Positions 1 through 9,633 of a stretch of 64,000 bases of DNA are shown piece by piece. The position numbers and the translations under genes are program-made. Every line of letters starts with the position of its first letter. Position 1 is the first letter of the stretch. This DNA is from Rhodopseudomonas_A sp036404135 (GTDB taxonomy: Bacteria > Pseudomonadota > Alphaproteobacteria > Rhizobiales > Xanthobacteraceae), in the NCBI RefSeq assembly GCF_036404135.1, contig NZ_DASWPE010000157.1:20703-84702 (forward strand). Direction: 5' to 3'. A model generated the notes under the pieces. That model worked only from the letters and a program-made list of their open reading frames with translations. It was not told the origin of the DNA and did not search any database.

Positions 1-182
1 TCATGGCGCGTCACCAGCGCCGACAGCGCGTCCTGCAGCCGGGCCGTGTCGAGCTTGCCGTTCAGCCGGATCGCGACCGGCACGTTGTAGGCGATACTGT
101 CCGGCGACAGCCGGTTGAGGACATACATCCGCCTCTGGTTCGCGGACGCGGGAAAGTTGCCCTGCTCAACCGGCGACGCCAT
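1..182 (-). CDS. Nonribosomal peptide synthetase, N-terminal fragment (condensation domain), runs off the left edge
   Basis: Only the first 60 codons are inside the window. The ATG at 182-180 overlaps the 3' end of the upstream NRPS gene by 17 bp, and a GGAG lies about nine bases before it. The translation contains SANQRRMYVLNRLSPDS and then ALVTRH, the usual opening of a condensation domain (C1 motif region, substrate entry side). It should therefore be the next elongation protein of the same assembly line, taking the peptidyl chain from the PCP that ends the preceding gene. Whether it carries further modules, a thioesterase or a reductase cannot be seen. Confidence is high for an NRPS C domain and nil for specificity. 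Confidence 0.85.
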   Translation of the reverse strand, partial: MASPVEQGNFPASANQRRMYVLNRLSPDSIAYNVPVAIRLNGKLDTARLQDALSALVTRH

Positions 183-3100
183 CTCGGTGCTCCATTTGCG
201 CCAGTGAGCCGACCAGCCGCGCCAATTCCGCCACGGTTGGCGCATCGAACACGTTCCTGAGCGTGATCTTCAGTCCGAACATTTTGCTCAGGCGCGAGGC
301 CAGGGCGCTGGCCTTCAGGGAATGGCCTCCGATCTCGAAAAAATTCGCGGTCGCGCCGACATTCCGGGTCTCGAGCAACTCTTCCCAGACCCTGGCGATG
401 GCGATTTCCGCCGCACTCTCGGGGGCGCGGAGGGACCGCGGTTCGGCCATCCACCGCCGTGGCTCGGGCAGCGCGCTGTAATCGATCTTGCCGTTCTCGG
501 TCAGCGGCATGAAATCGATGCGGCAAAAGGCGGACGGCAGCATATAGGCCGGAAGCCGAGCCGCCAGTCGCTGCCGCAACTCCTGCGCGCCGACGTCGGC
601 GGCGGCGATGTAATAGGCGCACAGGAACACGCTGCCGTCGTCGGCCTTGGCGGGGACGACGCAGGCCTCGTGAAGCCGGCCGTCCTCTAGAAGCCGGTTC
701 TCGATCTCGCCGGGCTCGATGCGGAAGCCCCGGATCTTGATCTGCCGGTCGGCCCGGCCCACGAATTCCAGCACCCCGTCGGCACGGCGGCGGACCAGGT
801 CGCCGGTGCGGTAGAGCCGCTCGCCCGCGACGTGAGGGTTGGTGACGAAACGCTCGGCGGTGAGCGCGGGACGATGAAGATAGCCGCGCGCGAGGCCGAC
901 GCCCCCGACGTACAACTCGCCGACCACGCCGATCGGGCTCAACAGCCTGTGACGGTCGAAGACATAGGCCGTCGAATTCGGGATCGGCCGGCCGATCGGT
1001 ATCGTCCGCGGCTCGACCCCGGTGACCACGTGACAGGTCGAATAGGTGGTGTTCTCACTTGGGCCGTAGGCGTTGATCAGCGTCAGCCGCGGGTTGGCTT
1101 TCCGAATCCGCTCGACGTGCCGGGTCGACGCCACGTCGCCGCCGGTGATGAGATAGCGCAGCGGACGGAACACCGCGGGGTCGGCATCCGCGAACTGGTT
1201 GAGCAGCGCCGGGACGAGAAACAGGATCGTGATGTTGTGCCGGGCGAGTTGCTCGCCAAGCGCGGCGTGGTCCAGCAGGGTCTCGTCGTCGATCTGGTAG
1301 AGCGGCAACCCGTTGAGCAAGGCGCCCCAGATCTCGAATGTGGTCGCATCGAAGGCCGGCGCCCCGGTCTGAAGCATGCGGTCGTCGGGGCGGAATTCGA
1401 GATAATCGACATTGGTCACGAGATTGACCACGCTGCGATGCTCGACCATGACGCCTTTGGGTTTTCCGGTCGACCCCGAGGTGTAGACGACGTAAGCGAG
1501 ATTCGACGGCGCGGTCACATGCGCCAGCGGCCCATCATCGATGCCTGCAGCCTCGGCGTCGCGCAGACGCAGCACCGGGACGTCGAGATCGAGGTCGCGC
1601 CGGTCGTCGTTCGGCATGATCACGACCTGCGGCCGCGCGTCGCGCAGAATGTCGCCCAAAAGCCGACTCGGGCTGTCCCGGCCGAGCGGCAGGTAAGCGC
1701 CGCCCGCTTTGAGCACGGCGAGTTCGCCGAGCACCATCTCAACCGAGCGGCGGCCGATGACCGCGACGATGCTGTCCGGCCCGACCCCGCGGGCCCGCAA
1801 CAGCCGGGCGAGCCGATTGGATGTGCGGTCGGCGTCGGCATAGCTGATCCGGCCGATGGCGTCGGCCAGCGCGATCGCCGCCGGCCGGCGGCGCGCCTGC
1901 TGCTCGAACAGCTCGTGGATGCAGCTCTGTGCGGCGAACGGCGACGGCGGCGGGTTGCATCCTTCGAGCAGCTGACGCGCCTCGGCGTCGCCGACCACGG
2001 CGAGACGATCGAGAGCAATGTCCCAGCCACCCGCCAGCCGGTCGAGCAAGGTGATGTAGTGGCGCCCCAACCGGGCCACGGTGCCGCGTTCGAAAATGTC
2101 GGTGTTGTGCTCGATCCGGATTTCCGCCCCCGCCGATCCCCAATGGATGTCGAAGATCAGATCGACCTGAACCGCCTGGGTCTGGGTGGCGACATCGATC
2201 CAGCGGGCCTGCGCAACGCCATCGAATTCCGTGGTATCCTCGGGGTCCGGCACCAGGTTGAACATGGTTCGGACCAACGGAATGCGGCCATTGCCGCGGG
2301 CCGGAGCCAGCTTCTGAATCAGCCGCTCGAACGGATAGTCCTGCATGAAATAGGCTTCTTCGACCCGTTCGTGCACCGCCTGCACCAGCCGTTCGAAGCT
2401 GTCGTCGAAGCGGACGTCGGCGCGCACCGCCACCATGTTGACGAAGAATCCGACGGTGTTGGCGAGTTCCGCGCTGTAGTGCCGGCCCGAGAACAGCACC
2501 CCGGAGGTGATGTCCTGCTGCTGACAGATCTTCTGCAAGAGCACGAGGTAGGCGGCGAACAGGCTGGAAAACAGCAGAACGCGCTGCTCCCAGCTCTGCT
2601 TCTGGAACGCCTCGATCAGGTGGAGCGGAATCGCGACGATCTCCAATCCGCCGTTCAAGGACATCGCCGATGACGGCGCCGCATCGGTGGGCAGATCGAG
2701 CGCCGGCGGTTCGCTTTCGAACCGTGCCAGCCAATAGGCCTCCTGCTCGCGGGTCCGCTCCGCATCGAAATGACGGCGCTGCCAATGCGCGTAATCCGAA
2801 TAAGTCAGCGTCGTCGGCGATGCCGCGACCGGCGCATCGCGGGTGAGCGCGTTGTAGATCGACGTCAGGTCCCGCCACAGGATCAGCACCGAGGCGGCGT
2901 CCGCGATGATGTGGTGGACCCGCAGCAGCAACGCCTGATCGTCTGGCCCGAGCCTCAGCAGCACCACCTCGAACAACGCATCGTCGGGTCTCCATCGCGT
3001 GATCGGATTTCGGCAGATCGCGGCGATCTCACTTGCCAGTGCGGCATCGCGGTCGGGGCCGGCCGCCGCCGCCGCGTCGATGTGCCGGACAGCGCGTTTG

Positions 3101-3378
3101 AGATCCTGATCGAAGCTCTGCACCGGGCGCTCGCCGCGCCGTGACACCCGGGTACGCAGCACGGCATGCGCGGCGGCCAACAGCTCGACCGCCCGGCGCA
3201 GCCGCCGCAGGTCGAGCTGGCCGACCAGCCGCTTGCAGGTGTTGATGTCCCAGATCGAGCTGGCGGGATCGAGCTCGCAGAAATGCAGAACCCGCTCCTG
3301 CTGAAAGGTCAGCGGACAAGGAGTAGTCCGGTCGCCGGCTGGGATCGGCGGATATCTGCGAATCCCGATCGCTGTCAT
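166..3378 (-). CDS. Nonribosomal peptide synthetase module, C-A-PCP (1070 aa)
   Basis: One elongation module. The condensation domain covers about residues 15-440 and has HHIIADA at its active site, with Ala where most C domains have Gly. The adenylation domain covers about 470-970: YTSGSTGKPKG (A3), NAYGPSE (A5), YRTGD (A7) and GKID with the catalytic Lys (A10). The PCP ends the protein with GGHSL, whose Ser takes phosphopantetheine. Aligning by eye to PheA gives a specificity code of about DAFFIGATYK, which looks like an aliphatic residue (Val/Ile-like), but this is only a hand reading. The start at 3378 is chosen because its ATG overlaps the upstream stop (ATGA); an in-frame ATG at 3396 also exists. 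There is no epimerisation or thioesterase domain. Confidence 0.93.
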   Translation of the reverse strand: MTAIGIRRYPPIPAGDRTTPCPLTFQQERVLHFCELDPASSIWDINTCKRLVGQLDLRRLRRAVELLAAAHAVLRTRVSRRGERPVQSFDQDLKRAVRHIDAAAAAGPDRDAALASEIAAICRNPITRWRPDDALFEVVLLRLGPDDQALLLRVHHIIADAASVLILWRDLTSIYNALTRDAPVAASPTTLTYSDYAHWQRRHFDAERTREQEAYWLARFESEPPALDLPTDAAPSSAMSLNGGLEIVAIPLHLIEAFQKQSWEQRVLLFSSLFAAYLVLLQKICQQQDITSGVLFSGRHYSAELANTVGFFVNMVAVRADVRFDDSFERLVQAVHERVEEAYFMQDYPFERLIQKLAPARGNGRIPLVRTMFNLVPDPEDTTEFDGVAQARWIDVATQTQAVQVDLIFDIHWGSAGAEIRIEHNTDIFERGTVARLGRHYITLLDRLAGGWDIALDRLAVVGDAEARQLLEGCNPPPSPFAAQSCIHELFEQQARRRPAAIALADAIGRISYADADRTSNRLARLLRARGVGPDSIVAVIGRRSVEMVLGELAVLKAGGAYLPLGRDSPSRLLGDILRDARPQVVIMPNDDRRDLDLDVPVLRLRDAEAAGIDDGPLAHVTAPSNLAYVVYTSGSTGKPKGVMVEHRSVVNLVTNVDYLEFRPDDRMLQTGAPAFDATTFEIWGALLNGLPLYQIDDETLLDHAALGEQLARHNITILFLVPALLNQFADADPAVFRPLRYLITGGDVASTRHVERIRKANPRLTLINAYGPSENTTYSTCHVVTGVEPRTIPIGRPIPNSTAYVFDRHRLLSPIGVVGELYVGGVGLARGYLHRPALTAERFVTNPHVAGERLYRTGDLVRRRADGVLEFVGRADRQIKIRGFRIEPGEIENRLLEDGRLHEACVVPAKADDGSVFLCAYYIAAADVGAQELRQRLAARLPAYMLPSAFCRIDFMPLTENGKIDYSALPEPRRWMAEPRSLRAPESAAEIAIARVWEELLETRNVGATANFFEIGGHSLKASALASRLSKMFGLKITLRNVFDAPTVAELARLVGSLAQMEHRDGVAG

Positions 3379-6300
3379 GGCGAGCCGTCTCGGCAAGACA
3401 GGTCGGCGGGCGGCGCCGGTCGCGCCGGAATCTGCACGATGACGATGCGATCCTTGATCGACGATGGTTGCTGAAGCATCGGCTCGATCAGCACGGCGAT
3501 CTCGGCGATGGTCGGCAACCGGAGAAAGTCCATCGCCCTCAGCCGGGTCCCCAGCGCCTTGTCGAGGGCGGCGATGAAACGCAGCGTCAGCAGCGAGTTG
3601 CCGCCGAGGTGGAAGAAATTGCTGGCCGGGGTCAGGCCGCGGAGGTCGAGCAGGTCTTCGGCGATCGCGATGATCTTGCGTTCAAGCTCGGTCGCCGCGC
3701 GTTGCGCCGCGGTCGCCGGCGCGCCGGTCAGGGTCGGGGCCGGCAGGCGCTGGACGTCGATCTTGCCGCTCGGCAGCCGCGGCAGGCGGTCGAGCGGCAC
3801 AAACACTTCGGGAATCATGAAGCCGGGCAGCCATGCGATCAGGTCGCTCGAAATCCGCTCGATCGAAGTCGGGCGATCCTTGTCGAAGGCGAGATAGGCG
3901 ACCAGGCTGTTCTGGCCGAACGCGTCGCTCCTGACGGTCACGGCGGCCTCGGCCACGCCGTCGCAGGCGCGCAATTTCTGCTCGACCTCCGCGACCTCGA
4001 CGCGGAAGCCGCGGATCTTGACCTGGGTGTCGGCGCGGCCGAGGTAGTAGATCAACCCGTCGTCGCCCCATTTCGCGAGGTCGCCGGTGCGGTACAGGCG
4101 GAGCCCCGCCAAATCGGGGCTCGGGCAGAATCGCTCCGCCGTCAGGTCGGGCCGGTTGAGGTATTCCGTCGCAAGCCCGACGCCGGACAGGCACAATTCG
4201 CCGATCACACCGACCGGAACCGGACGAAGCGCCTCGTCAAGGATATGCGCGCCGGTGTTGGAAACCGGCCTGCCGATCGGCACCCGCGCCGCCTCCGTGC
4301 CGCGCGGCAGCGAATGATAGGTCGCGTAGATCGCGGCCTCGGTCGGACCGTACAGGTTTTCGAGCCGGACCTTGGGGACCAGGCGATGGAAGCGATTCAC
4401 CAGGTCGGGCTTCAGCGCCTCGCCCGCGGCGAAGACGTAGCGAAGCCTGTCCAACGGCGACGTGGCGCCCGCCGGCTGGCTCTCCAACAGCACGTCCAGC
4501 ATCGAAGGCACGAAATTGACGTGCGTCACCGCAAATTTTTCGATGGCCTCGAGCAGAGCGCGGCTGTCGCGCTCGGCGCCAAGGTCGAGCACCGCGAGCC
4601 GGCCGTCGTCGAACAGCCAGCCGAACAGTTCGGCAGCCGACACGTCGAACGTGAAGTTGGTCTTGAACAGGATGGTCTTGCCGGCCAGCGGATAGCTCGC
4701 CTCCAGGAATTCCAGCGTATTCATCAAGGCGCGATGGCTGACCACCACCCCCTTCGGATTGCCGGTCGAGCCGGAGGTGTAGATCACATAGGCTGGCCGC
4801 TCAGGGTCGAAGCTGCGGTCCGGATCGATGCCGGGTCCGGCGTAGGACGCCGCATCGTCGACCCGGATCACCGGCAGCGGGCCGCGCTGGCGCTGCGGAT
4901 CGGATGGCGGCTCGCCCGCCGCCAGCAGGCAGCGGACGCCGCCGTCCTTCAGGATGAAGTCGATCCGCTGCGGCGGAAAGCCGGGATCGATCGGCAGGTA
5001 GGCCGCGCCGGCCTTCAGCACCGCCAAGATCGCCACGACCATCTCGGGCGAACGTTCAAGCAAGACCGCAACGATGTCGCCTTCGGTAACACCGGCCTCG
5101 ACCAGCCTGGCGGCCAGCTGGTTGGCCTTGCGGTTGACCTCGCCGCAGCTGAGCGTGCCGGCGGACGAGAGCAGCGCCGGCTGGTCGGGGGTGCGCGCCG
5201 CGCGGTGTTCCAACAGGCCGACGATGCCGCGGCCGGGCGCCGCGGCGACCACATTGCCTTCGGCGAACGAACGGACCAGTTGCCGCTCGTCCGCGTCGAG
5301 CATCGACAGATCGCGCAGGATTGCGTCGGGGCGCTCGATCATCGCGGTGAGCAGCACCTCGTAGTGGTGGAGAATGCGCCGGACGCTGCGCGGCTCGAAC
5401 AGCTCGGTGTTGTATTCGAGGCGCAGCTCGGCGGCATCGGGACCCGTGTGGAAATCGAGCAGCATGTCGACCTGTGTCGCGGTGATCTCAGGCTCCAGAA
5501 CGCGCTCGCTGCGAACGCCGCCGAACGCGTGGGTCGGCTCGAAGTCGGTGACCATGTTGAACATCGCGGAGAACAGCGGATTGCGGCGATGTTGGCGATC
5601 CAGCGCGAGGCGGTCGACGAGACGTTCGAGCGGATAATCCTGCATGCGATGGGCGCCGGTCACGCGGTCGTGGACCTGGCGCACGAAGTCGCTGACGGAG
5701 GTTTGCGGGTCGATCCGCAGCCGCAGCGCGACGCTGTTGGCGAAGAAGCCGGCGAGCGCCTTCAGCCTGGGATCGTGGTGACGCCCGGAGAATACCGTGC
5801 CGATGATGATGTCGTCCTGCCGGCAATATTTGCAGAGCAGCAGAGCCTGCGCGCCGAGCATCGTCGAGAACGGGACGACGCGATGCTTCAGGCTGAACGA
5901 CTGCAGCCGGGCGACCAGATCTGGCGACAGCGGACGCGTTTCCACGGCGCCGCGAAATGACAGCTGCGGCGGCGCCGGAAGGTCGGTGGGAAGATCGAGC
6001 TCCGGTGGCCTGTCGGCGAACTGTGACAGCCAATAGGCCTCCGCCTCGTGGGTGTTGCGCTCGGAGAAGCGGTCTCTCAGCCAACTCGCGTAGTCGACAT
6101 AATCGAGGTCGAGCGGCGCCGGGTCGCCGGTGCCGGCACGCCGTGCATTGTAGAGACGCTTGAGGTCGTTCCACAGGATGCGAATCGTGATCGCATCGGA
6201 AATGATGTGATGCAGCTTCAGGACAAGTTGCCACTCCTGCTCCGACCAGCGCACCAGGACAACCTTGAAAAGCCGGCCGCCGTCGAGCGTGAAGGGAAGC

Positions 6301-6686
6301 CCGTACTCCTGGTTCAGCAGGCTCTGCGCGTCGGCTTCGAAGGCCGCGGCGCTGTCGGCGCCGCCGCTGTCCGGGCCGGCAGAGCGATCGACGAACGCGA
6401 AGCTGCCGTCGGCGCCGTCAAGACGTGACTGGAACAGCGTGCCGTCGACCAGGGTGATCCGGGTGCGAAGCGCGGCGTGACGATCGATCAGCGCCGCGAC
6501 CGCATCTTTCAGGGCATCGATGTCGAGCACGCCGGACAGCCGCCGGCACGACGCCCGGGTCCAGATCGATTTCTGCGGCGAGATCTCGTCCAGGTAGAAG
6601 ATGCGTTCCTGCTGAAACGACAGCGGATACAGCGCCGTGTCCGACGCCTGCGCAACATTCCGGTTCGCGATGTTGATGGTGGGCAT
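3375..6686 (-). CDS. Nonribosomal peptide synthetase module, C-A-PCP (1103 aa)
   Basis: The first NRPS protein of the operon in transcription order. It has a short leader, then a condensation domain (about 20-450) with HHIISDA instead of the usual HHxxxDG, an adenylation domain (about 480-1000) with YTSGSTGNPKG, NLYGPTE, YRTGD and SGKID, and a PCP with GGNSL. Because it begins with a C domain, something must donate an acyl group to it; the free-standing carrier protein at 12226-12495 of the same operon is the obvious donor. The hand-read specificity code is about DVANFALIYK, which I cannot assign. The start at 6686 has a strong AGGGAGA ribosome-binding site and lies 12 bp after the dehydrogenase stop. 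A tail of about 30 residues follows the PCP and may dock with the next protein. Confidence 0.93.
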   Translation of the reverse strand: MPTINIANRNVAQASDTALYPLSFQQERIFYLDEISPQKSIWTRASCRRLSGVLDIDALKDAVAALIDRHAALRTRITLVDGTLFQSRLDGADGSFAFVDRSAGPDSGGADSAAAFEADAQSLLNQEYGLPFTLDGGRLFKVVLVRWSEQEWQLVLKLHHIISDAITIRILWNDLKRLYNARRAGTGDPAPLDLDYVDYASWLRDRFSERNTHEAEAYWLSQFADRPPELDLPTDLPAPPQLSFRGAVETRPLSPDLVARLQSFSLKHRVVPFSTMLGAQALLLCKYCRQDDIIIGTVFSGRHHDPRLKALAGFFANSVALRLRIDPQTSVSDFVRQVHDRVTGAHRMQDYPLERLVDRLALDRQHRRNPLFSAMFNMVTDFEPTHAFGGVRSERVLEPEITATQVDMLLDFHTGPDAAELRLEYNTELFEPRSVRRILHHYEVLLTAMIERPDAILRDLSMLDADERQLVRSFAEGNVVAAAPGRGIVGLLEHRAARTPDQPALLSSAGTLSCGEVNRKANQLAARLVEAGVTEGDIVAVLLERSPEMVVAILAVLKAGAAYLPIDPGFPPQRIDFILKDGGVRCLLAAGEPPSDPQRQRGPLPVIRVDDAASYAGPGIDPDRSFDPERPAYVIYTSGSTGNPKGVVVSHRALMNTLEFLEASYPLAGKTILFKTNFTFDVSAAELFGWLFDDGRLAVLDLGAERDSRALLEAIEKFAVTHVNFVPSMLDVLLESQPAGATSPLDRLRYVFAAGEALKPDLVNRFHRLVPKVRLENLYGPTEAAIYATYHSLPRGTEAARVPIGRPVSNTGAHILDEALRPVPVGVIGELCLSGVGLATEYLNRPDLTAERFCPSPDLAGLRLYRTGDLAKWGDDGLIYYLGRADTQVKIRGFRVEVAEVEQKLRACDGVAEAAVTVRSDAFGQNSLVAYLAFDKDRPTSIERISSDLIAWLPGFMIPEVFVPLDRLPRLPSGKIDVQRLPAPTLTGAPATAAQRAATELERKIIAIAEDLLDLRGLTPASNFFHLGGNSLLTLRFIAALDKALGTRLRAMDFLRLPTIAEIAVLIEPMLQQPSSIKDRIVIVQIPARPAPPADLSCRDGSP

Positions 6687-6698
6687 CCCCGTCTCCCT

Positions 6699-7856
6699 TC
6701 ACCGACCCGGAATCCGGGGCGAACGCGCCTTGATCATCTCGTCGGCGATGATCAGACGTTGGATTTCCGATGTGCCGTCGCCGATCTCGGTCAGCTTGGC
6801 GTCGCGATACAGCCGCTCCAGCGGCAGGTCCCTGGAATAGCCGGCGGCGCCGTGAATCTGGATCGCGTTGCGGGTGATCTCGACCGCCCGCTCGGAGGCG
6901 AACAGCTTCGCCTCCGATGCCACCTTGGCCAGCGGCAGCCCCCGATCGCGTAGTTCGAGGCCGTGCGCCAGCAGCAGACTGGCTGCGTCGATACTGGTCT
7001 CCATGTCGGCGAGCATCCGCTGCACCAGCTGGAAGCGGCCGATCGGCTTGCCGAATTGCCGCCGGCCGACCGCATGGTCGACGCATAGATCGCGAGCGCG
7101 TTCGGAAATGCCGATGGCGATCGCTGCCATGTCGAGCCGTGCCGCCGGCAATGTCTGCTGCAGGATCGCGAAGCCGCCGTTCCGGCGCCCGATCAAATTG
7201 TCCTTGGGCACCCGGACGTCATTAAATGCGAGTTCGCCGGTGTCGGAGGCCCGCATGCCGAGCTTTCGCTCGCGCCGCCCGGTCGCCTGGAATCCGGGCA
7301 TTCCTTTCTCGACCGCAAACAAGCTCAGTCCGAGGATGCCGGCGGCCGGTGACGTCTTGGCCACCACCACGGCCACGTCGGCGACATTGGCGTTGGTGAT
7401 GAAGACCTTCGCGCCGTTGAGAAGATAATGGTCGCCGGCCTCGGTCGCCGTGGTCGCGGTCGCTCCGATGTCGGAACCGCTGCCGGCTTCGGTCATGGCG
7501 AAGGCGCCGATGGCGTCGCCGCCGATCAGAGCCGGCAGCAACCGTTGCTTGAGCCGCTCGGAGCCGCCGAGGAAAATCGGCAGCGCCGCCAGCGTGGCGT
7601 GCGCCACGGCGCTCATCGCGGTCGAGGCGCAGGCCTGCGCGATCTCCCGGATCAGCCCGGCATGGACGGCGAAGCCGAGCGCGAGGCCGTTATAGTCGCT
7701 CGGAAAGCCCGCGCCGAACACGCCGAATCGCCCGACCGCCCGGAACACATCGATCGGAAACTCTTCGCGCTCGTCGGCGGTCGCCGCGCCCGGCGCCACC
7801 ACGCGCTGGACGAAGGCTCTGCTATTGCTCAGGATTTCGGACTCTGCGTTTGTCAT
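6699..7856 (-). CDS. Acyl-CoA dehydrogenase family flavoprotein (385 aa)
   Basis: A normal-length acyl-CoA dehydrogenase. The N-terminal helical domain is followed by AFAMTEAGSGSD and VFITNANVAD (FAD and substrate-binding middle domain), then ARLDMAA, RRQFGKPI and IQIHGAAGYSRD typical of the C-terminal domain. The family takes an alpha,beta hydrogen pair from a thioester, passing electrons through FAD. In carrier-protein pathways relatives act on acyl-S-PCP rather than acyl-CoA, for example prolyl-PCP to pyrrolyl-PCP. Its place between the carrier/ligase genes and the NRPS genes suggests that kind of tailoring here, but the substrate is not known. The ATG at 7856 overlaps the upstream stop as ATGA, so it is translationally coupled. 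Confidence 0.93.
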   Translation of the reverse strand: MTNAESEILSNSRAFVQRVVAPGAATADEREEFPIDVFRAVGRFGVFGAGFPSDYNGLALGFAVHAGLIREIAQACASTAMSAVAHATLAALPIFLGGSERLKQRLLPALIGGDAIGAFAMTEAGSGSDIGATATTATEAGDHYLLNGAKVFITNANVADVAVVVAKTSPAAGILGLSLFAVEKGMPGFQATGRRERKLGMRASDTGELAFNDVRVPKDNLIGRRNGGFAILQQTLPAARLDMAAIAIGISERARDLCVDHAVGRRQFGKPIGRFQLVQRMLADMETSIDAASLLLAHGLELRDRGLPLAKVASEAKLFASERAVEITRNAIQIHGAAGYSRDLPLERLYRDAKLTEIGDGTSEIQRLIIADEMIKARSPRIPGR

Positions 7857-9631
7857 GCCGCCACCCCGAATGCCCGGTGCCACGCATCGAGCGCGACCAA
7901 AGCGTGCGCGGTCCTGAAGATCGCAAGATTGTCGGTGCCGGCGAACTGGTTCTTCTTGTGAAAGAAGTCGTCGACCTTCTTCCTGTCGAAATAGCCGGCG
8001 ATGCGCGACTCCGGCGCCTGCACCAGCGCGTTGGCGCGATTGCGCTCGGTCCAGATCGATTTCGGATCGACCGGGATGGGAACAGGCCGCTTCCGCCGCG
8101 TCACCACGGCGGCGGGCAGCAGATCGGCGGCGAGGGTCCGCAGTACAACCTTGTTGCTGTCCGGCTTTGCCTTGTACGCCGCCGGCAGGTCGAGGACGTA
8201 TTCGACCAGGCGGTGATCCAGGAACGGCACCCGCGATTCCACGCCCCACGCCATGCTGGTCTTGTCGAGACGTTCGAGCATCTCGACCAGATAGTACTTC
8301 AGGAACAGGTAAAGCAGCTTGTTGAGCGGATCGTCGCTCTCGAAGCTCGCCATCTCGGCCGACAAGGTGGTCCGGATCCGCTCGCGGCACCGCGTTCTCG
8401 CCACGAAGGCCGGATCGAGAAGTGCTGCGACCTCGTCGAGATAGGGCGCCCACGGGAATTCGGCCGGCGTGCCCGCGCCGCAGCCATCGAGGAAGAAATG
8501 GTAGCCGGCGAACAGCTCGTCGGCGCCCTCCCCCGACATCACCACGGTCACGTTCGGCTTGACCTCGCGATAGAGCAGGAACAATGACGGCGCGGTCAGG
8601 TCGACCGGCTTCTCGACGTGCCAGGTGACGCGGCTCATGACGTCGCGATACTCGTCCGACCGAAACAAAAATTCGGTGTGGTCGGTGTGATAGGCGCGCG
8701 CCACCAGCTCGGCGTAGGGGCCGTCGACGTCGTCGTGCCGAAGCGTGTCGCCGTGGTCGTAGCCCATCGCGAAGGTCTTGAGCCGGCCGCCGACATGTCC
8801 GGCGGCGAGCGCCGAGACCACGCTGGAATCGAGGCCGCCGCTCAGAAGCGTGCCGAGCGGAACGTCGCTCACCACTTGCGCCCCGACCGCCGCGTCGAGC
8901 ATTCCGCGCAGCACGTCGCGGCTGTCCTGCAGCGAGGTGCCGGCGTGGCGCACGGCCGCGCGCGGCATCGACCAATAGATGTGCAGCCGCAGTTCGCCGT
9001 CCTGCAGCGCGAGGATGCCGCCGGGCGGCAGCGAGCGGATCCCCCGGAACATCGTTCTGCCATCGAGCAGCGACGTGCACAGCAGATAGTCCGCGACACC
9101 GTCGTGATCGACCTCGCCGCGCGCCGCCGGGTGCGCCAGGATCGCCTTGATCTCGGAAGCGAACAGGAAGACGTTGCCGAACACGCCGTAATAGAGCGGC
9201 TTGATGCCGAGCCTGTCGCGCGCCAGCACCAGCAGCCGCTTGGTGCGGTCCCAGACCGCCAGCGCGAACATGCCGTTGAATTGCGCGACGCAGTCGATGC
9301 CGTCTTCCTCGTAGGCGTGGACGATGATCTCGGTGTCGCAATCGGTGGCGAAGCGATGGCCGCGACGCTGCAGCGCCGGCCGCAATTCGCGGTAATTGTA
9401 AATTTCACCGTTGTAGGTGACCCAGACGGTGCCGTCCTCGTTGCCGAGCGGTTGACGTCCGCCGGCGAGATCGATCACCGAAAGCCGCCGATGACCAAAG
9501 CCGACGGCGCCGTCGATGTGGACGCCGGAATCGTCCGGACCGCGGTGCGCGAGCTGCGCCGTCATCGATGCCAGCGCCTCCGGCGAAACCGCCCCGTCGC
9601 GCAAGTCGAGGACGCCGCAGATCCCGCACAT
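7853..9631 (-). CDS. Asparagine synthetase (glutamine-hydrolysing)-like enzyme (592 aa)
   Basis: Class II amidotransferase fused to a synthetase domain. The start at 9631 is required because the mature protein must begin with the nucleophile Cys2 (MCGICGV); a longer in-frame start at 9652 would bury it. The glutaminase domain shows HRGPDDSG, RRLSVID, YNGEIYN and ARDRLGIKPLYY; the synthetase domain has the PP-loop SGGLDSS and SGEGADELFAGY. Free-standing AsnB makes asparagine, but copies in biosynthetic clusters often amidate other carboxylates or close rings. Here it sits 2 bp after the PP-loop ATP-pyrophosphatase gene and overlaps the dehydrogenase gene, so a role in building the acyl starter or amidating a side chain is likely. 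It could also simply supply Asn to the assembly line. Confidence 0.92.
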   Translation of the reverse strand: MCGICGVLDLRDGAVSPEALASMTAQLAHRGPDDSGVHIDGAVGFGHRRLSVIDLAGGRQPLGNEDGTVWVTYNGEIYNYRELRPALQRRGHRFATDCDTEIIVHAYEEDGIDCVAQFNGMFALAVWDRTKRLLVLARDRLGIKPLYYGVFGNVFLFASEIKAILAHPAARGEVDHDGVADYLLCTSLLDGRTMFRGIRSLPPGGILALQDGELRLHIYWSMPRAAVRHAGTSLQDSRDVLRGMLDAAVGAQVVSDVPLGTLLSGGLDSSVVSALAAGHVGGRLKTFAMGYDHGDTLRHDDVDGPYAELVARAYHTDHTEFLFRSDEYRDVMSRVTWHVEKPVDLTAPSLFLLYREVKPNVTVVMSGEGADELFAGYHFFLDGCGAGTPAEFPWAPYLDEVAALLDPAFVARTRCRERIRTTLSAEMASFESDDPLNKLLYLFLKYYLVEMLERLDKTSMAWGVESRVPFLDHRLVEYVLDLPAAYKAKPDSNKVVLRTLAADLLPAAVVTRRKRPVPIPVDPKSIWTERNRANALVQAPESRIAGYFDRKKVDDFFHKKNQFAGTDNLAIFRTAHALVALDAWHRAFGVAA

Positions 9632-9633
9632 CG

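Noticed and set aside
832..2673. 613-codon + strand open frame inside the NRPS gene, and similar long antisense frames (for example 3468-5960 and 31423-35538)
   Set aside because: They are shadows of GC-rich genes on the minus strand; translations are rich in Arg/His/Gln/Asp and show no domain motifs.
6699..9341. Apparent 880-aa fusion of an unknown N-terminal region with acyl-CoA dehydrogenase
   Set aside because: The upstream part is an out-of-frame shadow of the asparagine-synthetase-like gene; the true dehydrogenase starts at the ATGA overlap at 7856.
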